Origin: DSPP01 sp964607165
GTDB taxonomy: Bacteria; Zixibacteria; MSB-5A5; DSPP01
Direction of reading: 5' to 3'
DNA length: 43,146 nucleotides
Assembly: GCA_964607165.1 (NCBI GenBank)
Contig: CAZSIT010000019.1
Coordinates: 1-43,146, forward strand
Shown: positions 9,169-16,099 of the stretch, one piece after another
Position numbering within the stretch: position 1 is the first letter of the stretch
Layout: every line of letters starts with the position of its first letter
The notes under the pieces: generated by a model
Told to the model about the DNA's origin: nothing
The model's input: only the letters and a program-made list of their open reading frames with translations
The model's database searches: none
Translations under genes and position numbers: made by a program

Positions 9169-9546
9169 ATGTTGAAAATTCGCCCGGAGCAAAATGAGGA
9201 ATTATCAAAAGTAGCGTTCAAGGATTTTGAAGATCGCATGGTGGTTCATATCAAAAAGCACTTTTCAGAGCACTATAAGGCGTTAGGAGAAGAAAATACC
9301 AGGACCCTTATCCAATACGGCATCGAACGGGCGGCTACCTACGAAATCGTGTCGGAACGGGACGTTTGCAAATATATTGATTTGATGGTCGCCTTCGGCC
9401 CGGATTACGACCAAGACCACAAACTCCCCTGGGCAGCCAAAAACTTAAACGATGAAAACCTGAATGACCCAAGTGTTAGAATCAACACTACCTATGATGC
9501 GGGGATGGAAAGCCTGCGGCAGTCATCGGACTTTAACGTCGGGTAG
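9169..9546 (+). CDS. Small conserved protein of VgrG/effector islands
   Basis: This 125-residue soluble protein has no signal peptide or membrane segment. It resembles a small family of unknown function that I recognise from T6SS cargo islands: an N-terminal IRPEQNEELSKVAFKDFEDRMV, a central EENTRTLIQYGIERAATYEI and SERDVCKYIDLMVAFGPDYD, then LPWAA. It sits 11 bases after the DUF4123 gene and 8 bases before the putative effector gene, so it is probably part of the same transcription unit. A role in effector folding or loading is only inferred from position. Confidence 0.7.
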   Translation: MLKIRPEQNEELSKVAFKDFEDRMVVHIKKHFSEHYKALGEENTRTLIQYGIERAATYEIVSERDVCKYIDLMVAFGPDYDQDHKLPWAAKNLNDENLNDPSVRINTTYDAGMESLRQSSDFNVG

Positions 9547-9554
9547 GATTCCAA

Positions 9555-11069
9555 ATGGGCTTCTTAGATACAGTAAAAAAAGTCGCCGCAATAGCGGGTA
9601 TTATTGCCGGCGTAGCGTTAGTTGCCTATGGTTTGTACAAGTTATTGAGCAGTTCCAAAAAGGATGCTGATAAATCCTTTAGTGACTGTCCCGTTGGTGG
9701 GACTACTGAATCCTGCCCCAAGGAAGAAAAAATAAAAATAGCTGAATTGGTTGAGTTCATTAGTCATGACGGGAAGGAGCACACTGAAAAGCCCGCTGCC
9801 CGCAAACAGTACATTAACCTTGATGAGAAAGTAGATCCAAAAACACCGCATTACGAGTACGGACGCAAAATTCGGCTGAAGGCCAGAGTCGAATGGGCGG
9901 CCGGTGACAAGACGCGACCCCTCACGGGTAAGAAAGTTTACTGGTACGCTAAACCGGATGGAAGTAACCGGGCCGGCCTTGCTGGAGATGCAAAAGAGGG
10001 TTTCGACTCCGCCGGCTCCGGAAATCTCCGCACGGAAGTGTCTGTCGACGACAAAGGCTGGACACCTGCGGTTGACTTCCATTTGTCTCGTTACGGAGGC
10101 GACAAATTTGAAATTTTTGCTACCGAGGACAGCGGCTATATGGGGGGCTTAAAAGCGGGAGCTTACACCGTCTGGAGAAAAATGTATTATGAAATCGCGG
10201 AAATGAAGAAACCGTCCGGGGGTAAATTCGAGATACCGGCCGGAACGATCTCTAAAATTGTCAGTTCTTATAAAAAAGTTTTCGTTGAGATGGAAAGCGC
10301 TGGAACGAAGGATCTCGGCGATCATCAGGACAACTTTTCTACTCATGAAGACGGCTATAAATGGGCCGACAAATATTGCGGTAAAGAAGGTGTCCCCTGG
10401 AAGGTTCATTACTCAATAATTGATCACCTATGTCCGGACGATAGGAAAGAAGAAAAAGAAGCAACAATCAGTTGCACGGCTGTAACGCAAGTTCCAGATG
10501 ATCCCTATTTCCGGCCATTTGACTTCGGCGGTGCAAAGTGGTTGAAAGAGGCTAAATACAAAGATGCGAGTGGCAAAATGGTGGATTTCCCTGCGGGGAA
10601 AGTGACCCGCGAAAAGTCCAGCGGAAAAACGAAGCTTAAAATTGACTTCACGGGCACCGGTGTCACGCCTTCGGCTGCCAAGCCAGTTGAAGTCAGAGTC
10701 AAATATTACAACGCTCCAGGTTTTAATGGTTGGGGTGGTACTAATTTACATCTGGTTATTTGTCGCGGGTCTATGGATGAAGGCTATAGTGCAGGGGAAA
10801 TCGAAAGGGCTATGGCTGGCACGGGAATTCATGAACCCGGCCATGCTTTAGGCTTAGTTTATGGTTCGTTGTCGTGGAAGTCCACTACACCCGGTCAAGA
10901 AAATCATTGTGAAAAAAAGGATTGTGTTATGTGGTTTCAAGGGTATATCGGTCGGCCCCTGGACTTTCATGATGAATCAGCTGGCGACCCTGGATGCCGC
11001 ACTTATCTGCGTGAAAAAGATATGTCTCGAACTGCGATGGAACCAAAATGGAAATTTCCCCGCTCTTGA
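9555..11069 (+). CDS. Putative T6SS metalloprotease effector, metzincin-like
   Basis: The 504-residue protein has one hydrophobic segment at about residues 8-28, a short Cys-containing stretch (SDCPVGG, ESCPKEE), and a beta-rich middle region ending near AGAYTVWRKMYYEIAEM that resembles other VgrG-island proteins. The C-terminal domain carries HEPGHALG: H426, E427 and H430 are the expected zinc ligands and catalytic base, with G433 in the metzincin position. The usual third histidine three residues later is absent (Y436). However, H451 and C452 start HCEKKDCVM (H-C-x4-C-x-M), which matches the archaemetzincin segment including the Met-turn, displaced by an insertion. The placement after vgrG and the adaptor, and before immunity-like genes, supports a secreted toxin. 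Protease activity is inferred. Confidence 0.7.
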   Translation: MGFLDTVKKVAAIAGIIAGVALVAYGLYKLLSSSKKDADKSFSDCPVGGTTESCPKEEKIKIAELVEFISHDGKEHTEKPAARKQYINLDEKVDPKTPHYEYGRKIRLKARVEWAAGDKTRPLTGKKVYWYAKPDGSNRAGLAGDAKEGFDSAGSGNLRTEVSVDDKGWTPAVDFHLSRYGGDKFEIFATEDSGYMGGLKAGAYTVWRKMYYEIAEMKKPSGGKFEIPAGTISKIVSSYKKVFVEMESAGTKDLGDHQDNFSTHEDGYKWADKYCGKEGVPWKVHYSIIDHLCPDDRKEEKEATISCTAVTQVPDDPYFRPFDFGGAKWLKEAKYKDASGKMVDFPAGKVTREKSSGKTKLKIDFTGTGVTPSAAKPVEVRVKYYNAPGFNGWGGTNLHLVICRGSMDEGYSAGEIERAMAGTGIHEPGHALGLVYGSLSWKSTTPGQENHCEKKDCVMWFQGYIGRPLDFHDESAGDPGCRTYLREKDMSRTAMEPKWKFPRS

Positions 11070-11113
11070 TAATTTTGACAAATGTGCTATGCTCTGGAGC
11101 GAATGTTCGATGA

Positions 11114-11611
11114 TTGAGTTTTGTCAAAACGCTGAGGAAAAGCGTCAACCATAGTAAAGGGAAAGGACCTGTGGCAAACGGAGTGGAAGCACTGCCCAAC
11201 TATCAGAGTCATCCGGAATCTCCGGCGGTCAAAGACCTTGGAGTACAGATCAAATTAGCCAAAGCTTCCTTTCGACCGGGCGAACCAGTCGTTCTCCGGG
11301 GTGCTTACAGAATAGACCAAAAATTCGCCCGGAGGGCAGAAGGGGCACCATTAACCCAGGTCATGCTTATTGTTGTCCGCCGGGATGAGTTGGGAATTTG
11401 GCACGGAATCGTGCAGGAAGGTCATAACATAATGCCCGAACCTCCCGAACCGGGGCAACGGGACGACCCTACCTATAGGGAGGGAGGCTACTTCAATTTG
11501 GAGCTGACCAGTGTTTGCAGGATGATCGTGAAACCGGGATTCTATTGGATATTGGCCTCTATGGGAGATGCCGTCTCCGACCGAACTGAATTCGAGGTTC
11601 AATCCAAGTAA
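11114..11611 (+). CDS. Putative immunity protein, leaderless copy 1
   Basis: The C-terminal 143 codons are identical to those of the next gene. The domain is rich in beta-forming segments (VQIKLAKASFRPGEPVVLRGAY, MLIVVRRDE, YWILASMGD) and looks like a small Ig-like or inhibitor-type fold. Unlike its twin it has no signal peptide or lipobox. The start is uncertain: TTG at 11114 has GGAG 14 bases upstream, while GTG at 11171 has AAAGGA three bases upstream. It lies between the putative protease effector and the lipoprotein copy, so an immunity role is inferred from position. It may be a cytoplasmic variant or a nonfunctional by-product of the duplication. Confidence 0.6.
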   Translation: MSFVKTLRKSVNHSKGKGPVANGVEALPNYQSHPESPAVKDLGVQIKLAKASFRPGEPVVLRGAYRIDQKFARRAEGAPLTQVMLIVVRRDELGIWHGIVQEGHNIMPEPPEPGQRDDPTYREGGYFNLELTSVCRMIVKPGFYWILASMGDAVSDRTEFEVQSK

Positions 11612-11615
11612 ATGA
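11182..11615 (+). repeat. 434-bp direct repeat, copy 1
   Basis: By eye this segment is base-for-base identical to 11818-12251 (offset 636). It begins with AGTGGAAGC inside copy 1 of the immunity-like gene and runs four bases past the stop codon. The 202 bases between the copies encode the lipoprotein leader of copy 2. Perfect identity means either a very recent tandem duplication, ongoing gene conversion or an assembly artefact. Confidence 0.9.
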
Positions 11616-11659
11616 GGAAGTTGTGTCGTTACCTTCTCTTTTACGAAAATGTATCAAAA

Positions 11660-12247
11660 ATGAATAAAACCAGATTTTTCCTGGTTGTCATTTTGGTAGT
11701 TATCGGCGTGGCTATTATTGGATGCCGTTCAAACGCGTCGGATAACAGGAAATCACCGACCCCAGAGGATAGTCCGTCTTTCGCCCTAAGCGGTAAAGAA
11801 GACGAGGAGAAAGGAAAAGTGGAAGCACTGCCCAACTATCAGAGTCATCCGGAATCTCCGGCGGTCAAAGACCTTGGAGTACAGATCAAATTAGCCAAAG
11901 CTTCCTTTCGACCGGGCGAACCAGTCGTTCTCCGGGGTGCTTACAGAATAGACCAAAAATTCGCCCGGAGGGCAGAAGGGGCACCATTAACCCAGGTCAT
12001 GCTTATTGTTGTCCGCCGGGATGAGTTGGGAATTTGGCACGGAATCGTGCAGGAAGGTCATAACATAATGCCCGAACCTCCCGAACCGGGGCAACGGGAC
12101 GACCCTACCTATAGGGAGGGAGGCTACTTCAATTTGGAGCTGACCAGTGTTTGCAGGATGATCGTGAAACCGGGATTCTATTGGATATTGGCCTCTATGG
12201 GAGATGCCGTCTCCGACCGAACTGAATTCGAGGTTCAATCCAAGTAA
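11660..12247 (+). CDS. Putative lipoprotein immunity protein, copy 2
   Basis: The chosen ATG at 11660 gives MNKTRFFLVVILVVIGVAIIGC, a lipoprotein signal peptide ending in the lipobox IIGC with the acylated cysteine; an in-frame ATG at 11612 would place 16 odd residues before it. After a linker (about 40 polar residues) comes the same 143-residue domain as in the preceding gene. A membrane-anchored periplasmic product suits an immunity protein against a protease delivered into the periplasm. No known inhibitor family is recognised with certainty. The stop is followed by a 23-codon open frame at 12248-12319 and the PAAR-like gene. Confidence 0.7.
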   Translation: MNKTRFFLVVILVVIGVAIIGCRSNASDNRKSPTPEDSPSFALSGKEDEEKGKVEALPNYQSHPESPAVKDLGVQIKLAKASFRPGEPVVLRGAYRIDQKFARRAEGAPLTQVMLIVVRRDELGIWHGIVQEGHNIMPEPPEPGQRDDPTYREGGYFNLELTSVCRMIVKPGFYWILASMGDAVSDRTEFEVQSK

Positions 12248-12251
12248 ATGA
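11818..12251 (+). repeat. 434-bp direct repeat, copy 2
   Basis: Second copy of the perfect repeat described at 11182-11615. It covers the mature domain of the lipoprotein copy, its stop codon and four further bases, after which the sequences diverge (GGAAG versus ACAAAG). Confidence 0.9.
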
Positions 12252-12303
12252 ACAAAGTCCATGTCGTACAGTCAACGGATGACTTTAATGTGGAGAAAGT
12301 ACT

Positions 12304-12690
12304 TTGGCCAAACTCGTAACTTCCGGGGCGATGATGATGTGCAGTTTTGGGGTGGCGCCGAGCGCTTTGAACGTTTTGCCGGTTGGCAAGGTTATGGCGG
12401 GAGCGCCGGCGGCCAACATTATGGACAATAAACCCTTTGTAAACATCCCGCCGTTTGGAATGTGCATGTCCTTGGCCAATCCCACCGTCGCCGCGGCGAC
12501 CGCGGCGGCAATGGGAGTTTTGACTCCGATGCCCTGCGTTCCGGTAATTCCCGCTCCTTGGGCTCCGGGGTCACCGCAAGTGATGATTGGGGGAATGCCC
12601 GCTTTGAACCAGACTTCTAAGTGTATGTGTGCCTGGGCCGGCGTTATTCAAATAACGTTTCCGGGACAGGTTACCATCGACGTTCCGTAA
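12304..12690 (+). CDS. DUF4280 PAAR-like spike-tip protein
   Basis: PAAR and PAAR-like proteins cap the VgrG spike and often bind a metal ion. The 128-residue product shows the DUF4280 layout: an N-terminal SGAMMMCSFGVAPSALNVLP, then ANIMDNKPFVNIPPFGMCMSLANP, a CVPVIPAPWAPG segment, and a C-terminal MIGGMPALNQTSKCMCAWAGVIQI. Conserved cysteines appear at each expected position. The start is the TTG at 12304, supported by GGAGA eight bases upstream (12292-12296); the next in-frame ATGs lie inside the conserved SGAMMM motif. It closes the T6SS cargo module and probably sits on the upstream VgrG. Confidence 0.8.
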   Translation: MAKLVTSGAMMMCSFGVAPSALNVLPVGKVMAGAPAANIMDNKPFVNIPPFGMCMSLANPTVAAATAAAMGVLTPMPCVPVIPAPWAPGSPQVMIGGMPALNQTSKCMCAWAGVIQITFPGQVTIDVP

Positions 12691-12707
12691 AGCTTTCCAG
12701 CCAAAAT

Positions 12708-12736
12708 TTGCTTCGCTAATTTCAAAATCGTATCTT
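12708..12736 (+). promoter_or_regulatory. Possible sigma-70 promoter for tRNA-Leu
   Basis: TTGCTT at 12708-12713 and TATCTT at 12731-12736 are separated by 17 bases, an ideal spacing, and lie about 60 bases before the tRNA. Both hexamers differ from consensus, so this is a tentative assignment. Confidence 0.3.
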
Positions 12737-12795
12737 CTTTTCGTCTCTGGAGTCTGTCAGCGCAAAATATAGTTGATTCCAGACTGTCAAAGTTT

Positions 12796-12879
12796 GCCGG
12801 AGTGGCGGAATGGTAGACGCAAGGGACTTAAAATCCCTCCCGCCTATGGCGGGTGCCGGTTCGAGTCCGGCCTCCGGCA
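12796..12879 (+). tRNA. tRNA-Leu (anticodon TAA)
   Basis: The acceptor strands GCCGGAG (12796-12802) and CTCCGGC (12872-12878) pair fully, followed by discriminator A. The anticodon stem AGGGA/TCCCT encloses loop CTTAAAA, giving anticodon TAA. A long variable arm typical of class II tRNAs (CCGCC-TAT-GGCGG) is present, and the T arm is GCCGG-TTCGAGT-CCGGC. CCA is not encoded. The last 17 bases are repeated twice downstream. Confidence 0.95.
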
Positions 12880-13258
12880 GTAAAGACAGAGATTGGAGAC
12901 TGGAGATTAGAGATTAGTAAAAACAAAGGAGAAAAACAAACTCTCCCGGACTGAAGTCCGGGTTACCAGTTGGGACAGGTTGGCAACGTGCCGGTTAGCC
13001 TGCCCGAGGCGTGGCCTCTGACTATGGCCAGGGAGTCCGGCCTCCGGCACTAATTACAGAGATTTGAGACTGGAGATTAGAGATTAGTAAAAACAAAGGA
13101 GAAAAACAAACTCTCCCGGACTGAAGTCCGGGTTACCAGTTGGGACAGGTTGGCAACGTGCCGGTTAGCCTGCCCGAGGCGTGGCCTCTGACTATGGCCA
13201 GGGAGTCCGGCCTCCGGCACTAAATACAGAAATTAGAGACCGGAGATTAGAGATTAGC
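12863..13258 (+). repeat. 170-bp tandem array carrying the tRNA-Leu 3' tail
   Basis: GAGTCCGGCCTCCGGCA, the 3' end of the tRNA, occurs at 12863-12879, 13033-13049 and 13203-13219, exactly 170 bases apart each time. Two full units follow the tRNA and are nearly identical after the first 20 bases; a third unit decays after about 55 bases. Each full unit contains a CCCGGAC-TGAA-GTCCGGG hairpin, short GAGATTAG repeats and a GGTTACCAGTTGGGACAGG run. No open reading frame is apparent. The arrangement could derive from tRNA-targeted integration or from unequal tandem duplication. Confidence 0.85.
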
Positions 13259-13263
13259 AAAAA

Positions 13264-13297
13264 AGCACAGCCTTCCCGCTTTAGGCTGTGCTTTTTG
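13264..13297. terminator. Bidirectional rho-independent terminator
   Basis: AGCACAGCC and GGCTGTGCT form a nine-base-pair perfect stem. A T run follows on the + strand and an A run precedes it, so it works in both directions. It separates the T6SS/tRNA block from the convergent BACON-repeat gene. Confidence 0.85.
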
Positions 13298-13315
13298 TGT
13301 TGGTAGACTAAAGTA

Positions 13316-14912
13316 TTACTTTAAGAATACGGCGCGTTTGATATCCACAAACGTGGCTGCTTTCAAGCGGTAGAAATAAATGCCGGAAGGGCTTTGCTGA
13401 CCCGATTCATCCCGTCCATCCCAAACCACCGAATGTTTGCCGGCGGGCATATCTCCATCCGCTAATACCTTTACGCGTTCCCCGATAATGTTAAACACTT
13501 CGAGCGACACTTTTTCCGACGTCGGCAGAGCAAATTCGATTTTAGTGCTCGGATTAAAAGGATTAGGATAATTCTGATACAGAACAAAGTCTTTTGGTAT
13601 GTTCCCCGAGCCACCTTTCACATCGGTGGAGACTCGCAAAATCACCGGGATATAACGAGGTGAATTCAAAGCGCCGCTTGCTTCTATTTTTATTGTATCC
13701 CGGTAGCTGGAAGGGGTCAGATTAGTGGCAACCGTAACGGTTATAGAGCCGTCGTTAGTTCCAGAACCTGGGCTTACTGAAAGCCAGCTCGCTCCGTGCA
13801 AGATGGTGGCCGACCAAATCAGTGGCAATTGCCCTCCATTCGTAATGTTAATGAACTTTGGAGGCAAACTTTGATTCGGCTGGGCTAAAAACTCCAACGA
13901 ATCCGGCGTGATTGCCAGGGCAGCCGGAGTAAGGGCCGGGCCCAAAGGCAGATGGACCGGTATCAGACGAGGGGAGTTCGACGCTTGTGGGGCCGTTACA
14001 ATAAGCGTGTCGAAATAGTCCCCTTCAGTTAGACCGGAAATATCGGTTTGAATACCTACCTGCTGATTCCCTGTACCATTAGGATTGGTTATTTCCAACC
14101 ACTGCTGATTTTGGGCTTTGGTAACTGACCAAGATATGGATTGGTCCGATGTTGTGATAGAAAGGAATGCACCCTTACTAGTGCCGCCCACGGATGATAC
14201 AAACAAGAAGCTATCCGGTGTGGTCGAAATCGTTGGAGGTGAAAGAACCGTAAAAGTTATAGGAACCTTAACCGGTGAATTAGTCGCATTGCCGGAAATC
14301 TTCAAAGTATCGTAGTAGGTGCCGGGGGGCAGGTTGGTGCGTAGAATCCAAACGGAAACATNNNNNNNNNNNNNNNNNNNNNNNNNNNNNNNNNNNNNNN
14401 NNNNNNNNNNNNNNNNNNNNNNNNNNNNNNNNNNNNNNNNNNNNNNNNNNNNNNNNNNNNNCACTTTGAACCGCAGTAAAACTCAAAGCAGGGGGAGAAA
14501 CCGAAATGGTGGCCGTTATCGGAGACGTTACCGTATAGGTGACCGGAACTTTAACCGGTGAATTAGTGGCATTGCCGGAAATCTTCAAGGTATCGTAGTA
14601 GGTGCCGGGGGGCAGGTTGGTGCGTAGAATCCAAACGGAAACATTGGCCGTCACCCCGGCCGCCAGATAGCCGCCGACGGGGTTCTCCTCCAACCAGTCG
14701 ATGTTGGGGGGCGATTCGGCCAGGCTCCAGGTCAAAGTCCCGCTGCCGGAATTGGTAATCTGCAAAATCTGGGATGAAGGCAAAGGGCCACTTTGAACCG
14801 CAGTAAAACTCAAAGCAGGGGGAGAAACCGAAATGGTGGCCGTGATTTGGCCAAAAAGAGTGTTAGCAAAGCACAAAAATAATATAGACCCCACCAAGAA
14901 TGCTTTCTTCAT
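13316..14912 (-). CDS. Secreted BACON-repeat protein with sorting domain, split by gap
   Basis: The product begins with a signal peptide (MKKAFLVGSILFLCFANTLFGQ region). ATG at 14912 is chosen because GGAGAGG lies nine bases upstream; an in-frame ATG at 14921 directly abuts it. At least four BACON/Ig-like repeats follow, with units such as ISVSPPALSFTAVQS, WLEENPVGG and LPPGTYYDTLKISG. The C-terminus (about 85 residues) is a FlgD-like Ig fold with NYPNPFNPSTKIEFALP and GIYFYRLKA, as in type IX sorting domains. The 100-N gap at 14362-14461 falls inside a repeat unit; the two sides are out of frame only because the gap length is a placeholder. It is probably a surface or extracellular binding protein of unknown ligand. 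Confidence 0.8.
14362..14461. other. 100-N scaffold gap
   Basis: Exactly 100 Ns mark a gap of unknown true length, inside a 327-bp internal repeat of the BACON-repeat gene. Comparison with the neighbouring complete unit predicts 144 missing bases, or 144 plus a multiple of 327. Confidence 0.98.
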
Positions 14913-15227
14913 TAATCTCATCCTCTCCAAAACAAGTTTTTTATCTTCGCCGCACCTGTCCCCTCAAGCAGGCGAGAGTTAACTTCTTTAAGTACGGCAG
15001 GAAAATAAGCCGAATGCCCTTAAAGTCAATAACCCATTCTGTTGTGTAAAGTAAGGCCAAAAAGCCAAAAAGCAACATAATTTTTAGCAAAAGTCGATTT
15101 AGGGCATTTAGGCATAGGTCGATACAGAAAGGGATGATTAAGAAATTCACTTAATGAAACTTTATTTTAGGTTGTGCCTTTATTACATTGCCACTGCAAA
15201 GCGGCCATTTAAGCCGAAAATAAAACG
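14913..15227. other. Divergent intergenic region, no gene seen
   Basis: This stretch separates the minus-strand BACON-repeat gene from the plus-strand signalling cluster, so it should hold promoters in both directions. A 69-residue minus-strand open frame (14941-15150) lacks any recognisable motif and is not called. I see no convincing promoter boxes, hairpins or RNA gene. Confidence 0.5.
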
Positions 15228-15680
15228 ATGGAAACTGTACGTAGAATTACTCGAACCTATCCTTCCAACCCGGACATCTTAGAGGATTTCTATACCTGGT
15301 TGGAAGGAACTCTTGAAAAATTTTCCGCAGACGAAAAATGGCACTACCGGGTCACCGTAGCGTCGGCGGAGGCTTTCACGAATGCCATCATTCACGGCAA
15401 TCAATCAAAACCACAAAAACAGGTGAAAGTCGAAGCCTGGCTGAAGGGAAGACTGTTCTGGGTCAAGATAGGTGATGAAGGCAAGGGGTCGCCTCCCCGG
15501 GCAGCGAAGAAAAGCGGTTTGTTTGATACTTCGGGGCGGGGCTGGGAGCTTATGCGCCAGATGGCCGACCGGCTGGAAACCAGAAGGGAAAACGGGATTT
15601 TCTGGGTAGAGTTGGGCTTTAATATGCCGAATAATAAAAAGGGACAGTATGGAAAAAGAAAGATCGGTTCTGGTGGTTGA
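15228..15680 (+). CDS. RsbW-like anti-sigma/serine kinase ATPase-domain protein
   Basis: This 150-residue protein is a single HATPase_c domain of the RsbW/SpoIIAB type, which bind sigma or anti-sigma-antagonist partners. The N box is EAFTNAIIHGN (about residues 46-56), the G1 box is KIGDEGKG and the G2-like segment is SGRGWELMRQMAD. No phospho-acceptor histidine or membrane segment is present. Its 3' end overlaps the next gene, a receiver domain, by 32 bases, so the two are translated from one transcript and probably act in one pathway. The direct partner is not visible in the window. Confidence 0.8.
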   Translation: METVRRITRTYPSNPDILEDFYTWLEGTLEKFSADEKWHYRVTVASAEAFTNAIIHGNQSKPQKQVKVEAWLKGRLFWVKIGDEGKGSPPRAAKKSGLFDTSGRGWELMRQMADRLETRRENGIFWVELGFNMPNNKKGQYGKRKIGSGG

Positions 15681-16026
15681 TGACGAACTTTTAATCCGCG
15701 ACTTATTGTATGACTTCTTCATGCAAAAAGGGTACAAGGTTTCAGTTGCCGATTCCGGCCCTGCGGCGATGGAGAAACTTTCCCGCCAATCGTTTGATGT
15801 GCTTTTGGTTGACCTCAAAATGCCGGCAATGGATGGAATCGAATTTCTAAAAGAAATTCGTCAAAAAAACATCCCGGCGCCCGCCATAATCATAACCGGC
15901 TATCCCAGCGTGGATTCGGCCGTGGAAGCCTTGCGCCAGCGGGTTTTTGACTATGTAATCAAGCCCTTCAACATCAACCAGTTGTTTGCCAGCGTGCGCC
16001 GCGCAGTCGAAACGGCCACGGCTTAA
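15649..16026 (+). CDS. Single-domain response regulator (CheY-like)
   Basis: The 125-residue protein is one receiver domain. Acidic pocket residues D11 and D12, phospho-acceptor D55 in LLVDLKMP, the threonine in IIITGYP and the lysine in VIKPF are all present. With no output domain it probably relays phosphate or binds a partner. It overlaps the upstream RsbW-like gene and precedes a histidine kinase by 73 bases, so the kinase may phosphorylate it as well as the NtrC-type regulator downstream. Confidence 0.88.
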   Translation: MEKERSVLVVDDELLIRDLLYDFFMQKGYKVSVADSGPAAMEKLSRQSFDVLLVDLKMPAMDGIEFLKEIRQKNIPAPAIIITGYPSVDSAVEALRQRVFDYVIKPFNINQLFASVRRAVETATA

Positions 16027-16099
16027 CTCCTTCACCGAAAAATTCTCCGCATCTTTTATATTTGCTAAAAAATTTAAGCGGCTCTATATTTGCGCCGGG

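Noticed and set aside
12248..12319. 23-residue open frame between the lipoprotein and DUF4280 genes
   Set aside because: Possibly a leader peptide, but nothing beyond its start codon supports translation.
12863..13258. Regular repeats suggesting a CRISPR array
   Set aside because: Units are 170 bases, contiguous and nearly identical along their length, with no unique spacers and no cas genes nearby.
14280..14464. Frameshift or pseudogene in the BACON-repeat protein
   Set aside because: The break coincides with the 100-N placeholder; a 144-base gap would keep the frame open.
14941..15150. 69-residue minus-strand open frame with hydrophobic stretches
   Set aside because: No ribosome binding site or family resemblance; it occupies a divergent promoter region.
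15986..16099. N-terminal extension of the PAS kinase from ATG 15986
   Set aside because: It overlaps the receiver gene in another frame and shows no family-like sequence; the ATG at 16100 begins a sensible coiled coil.
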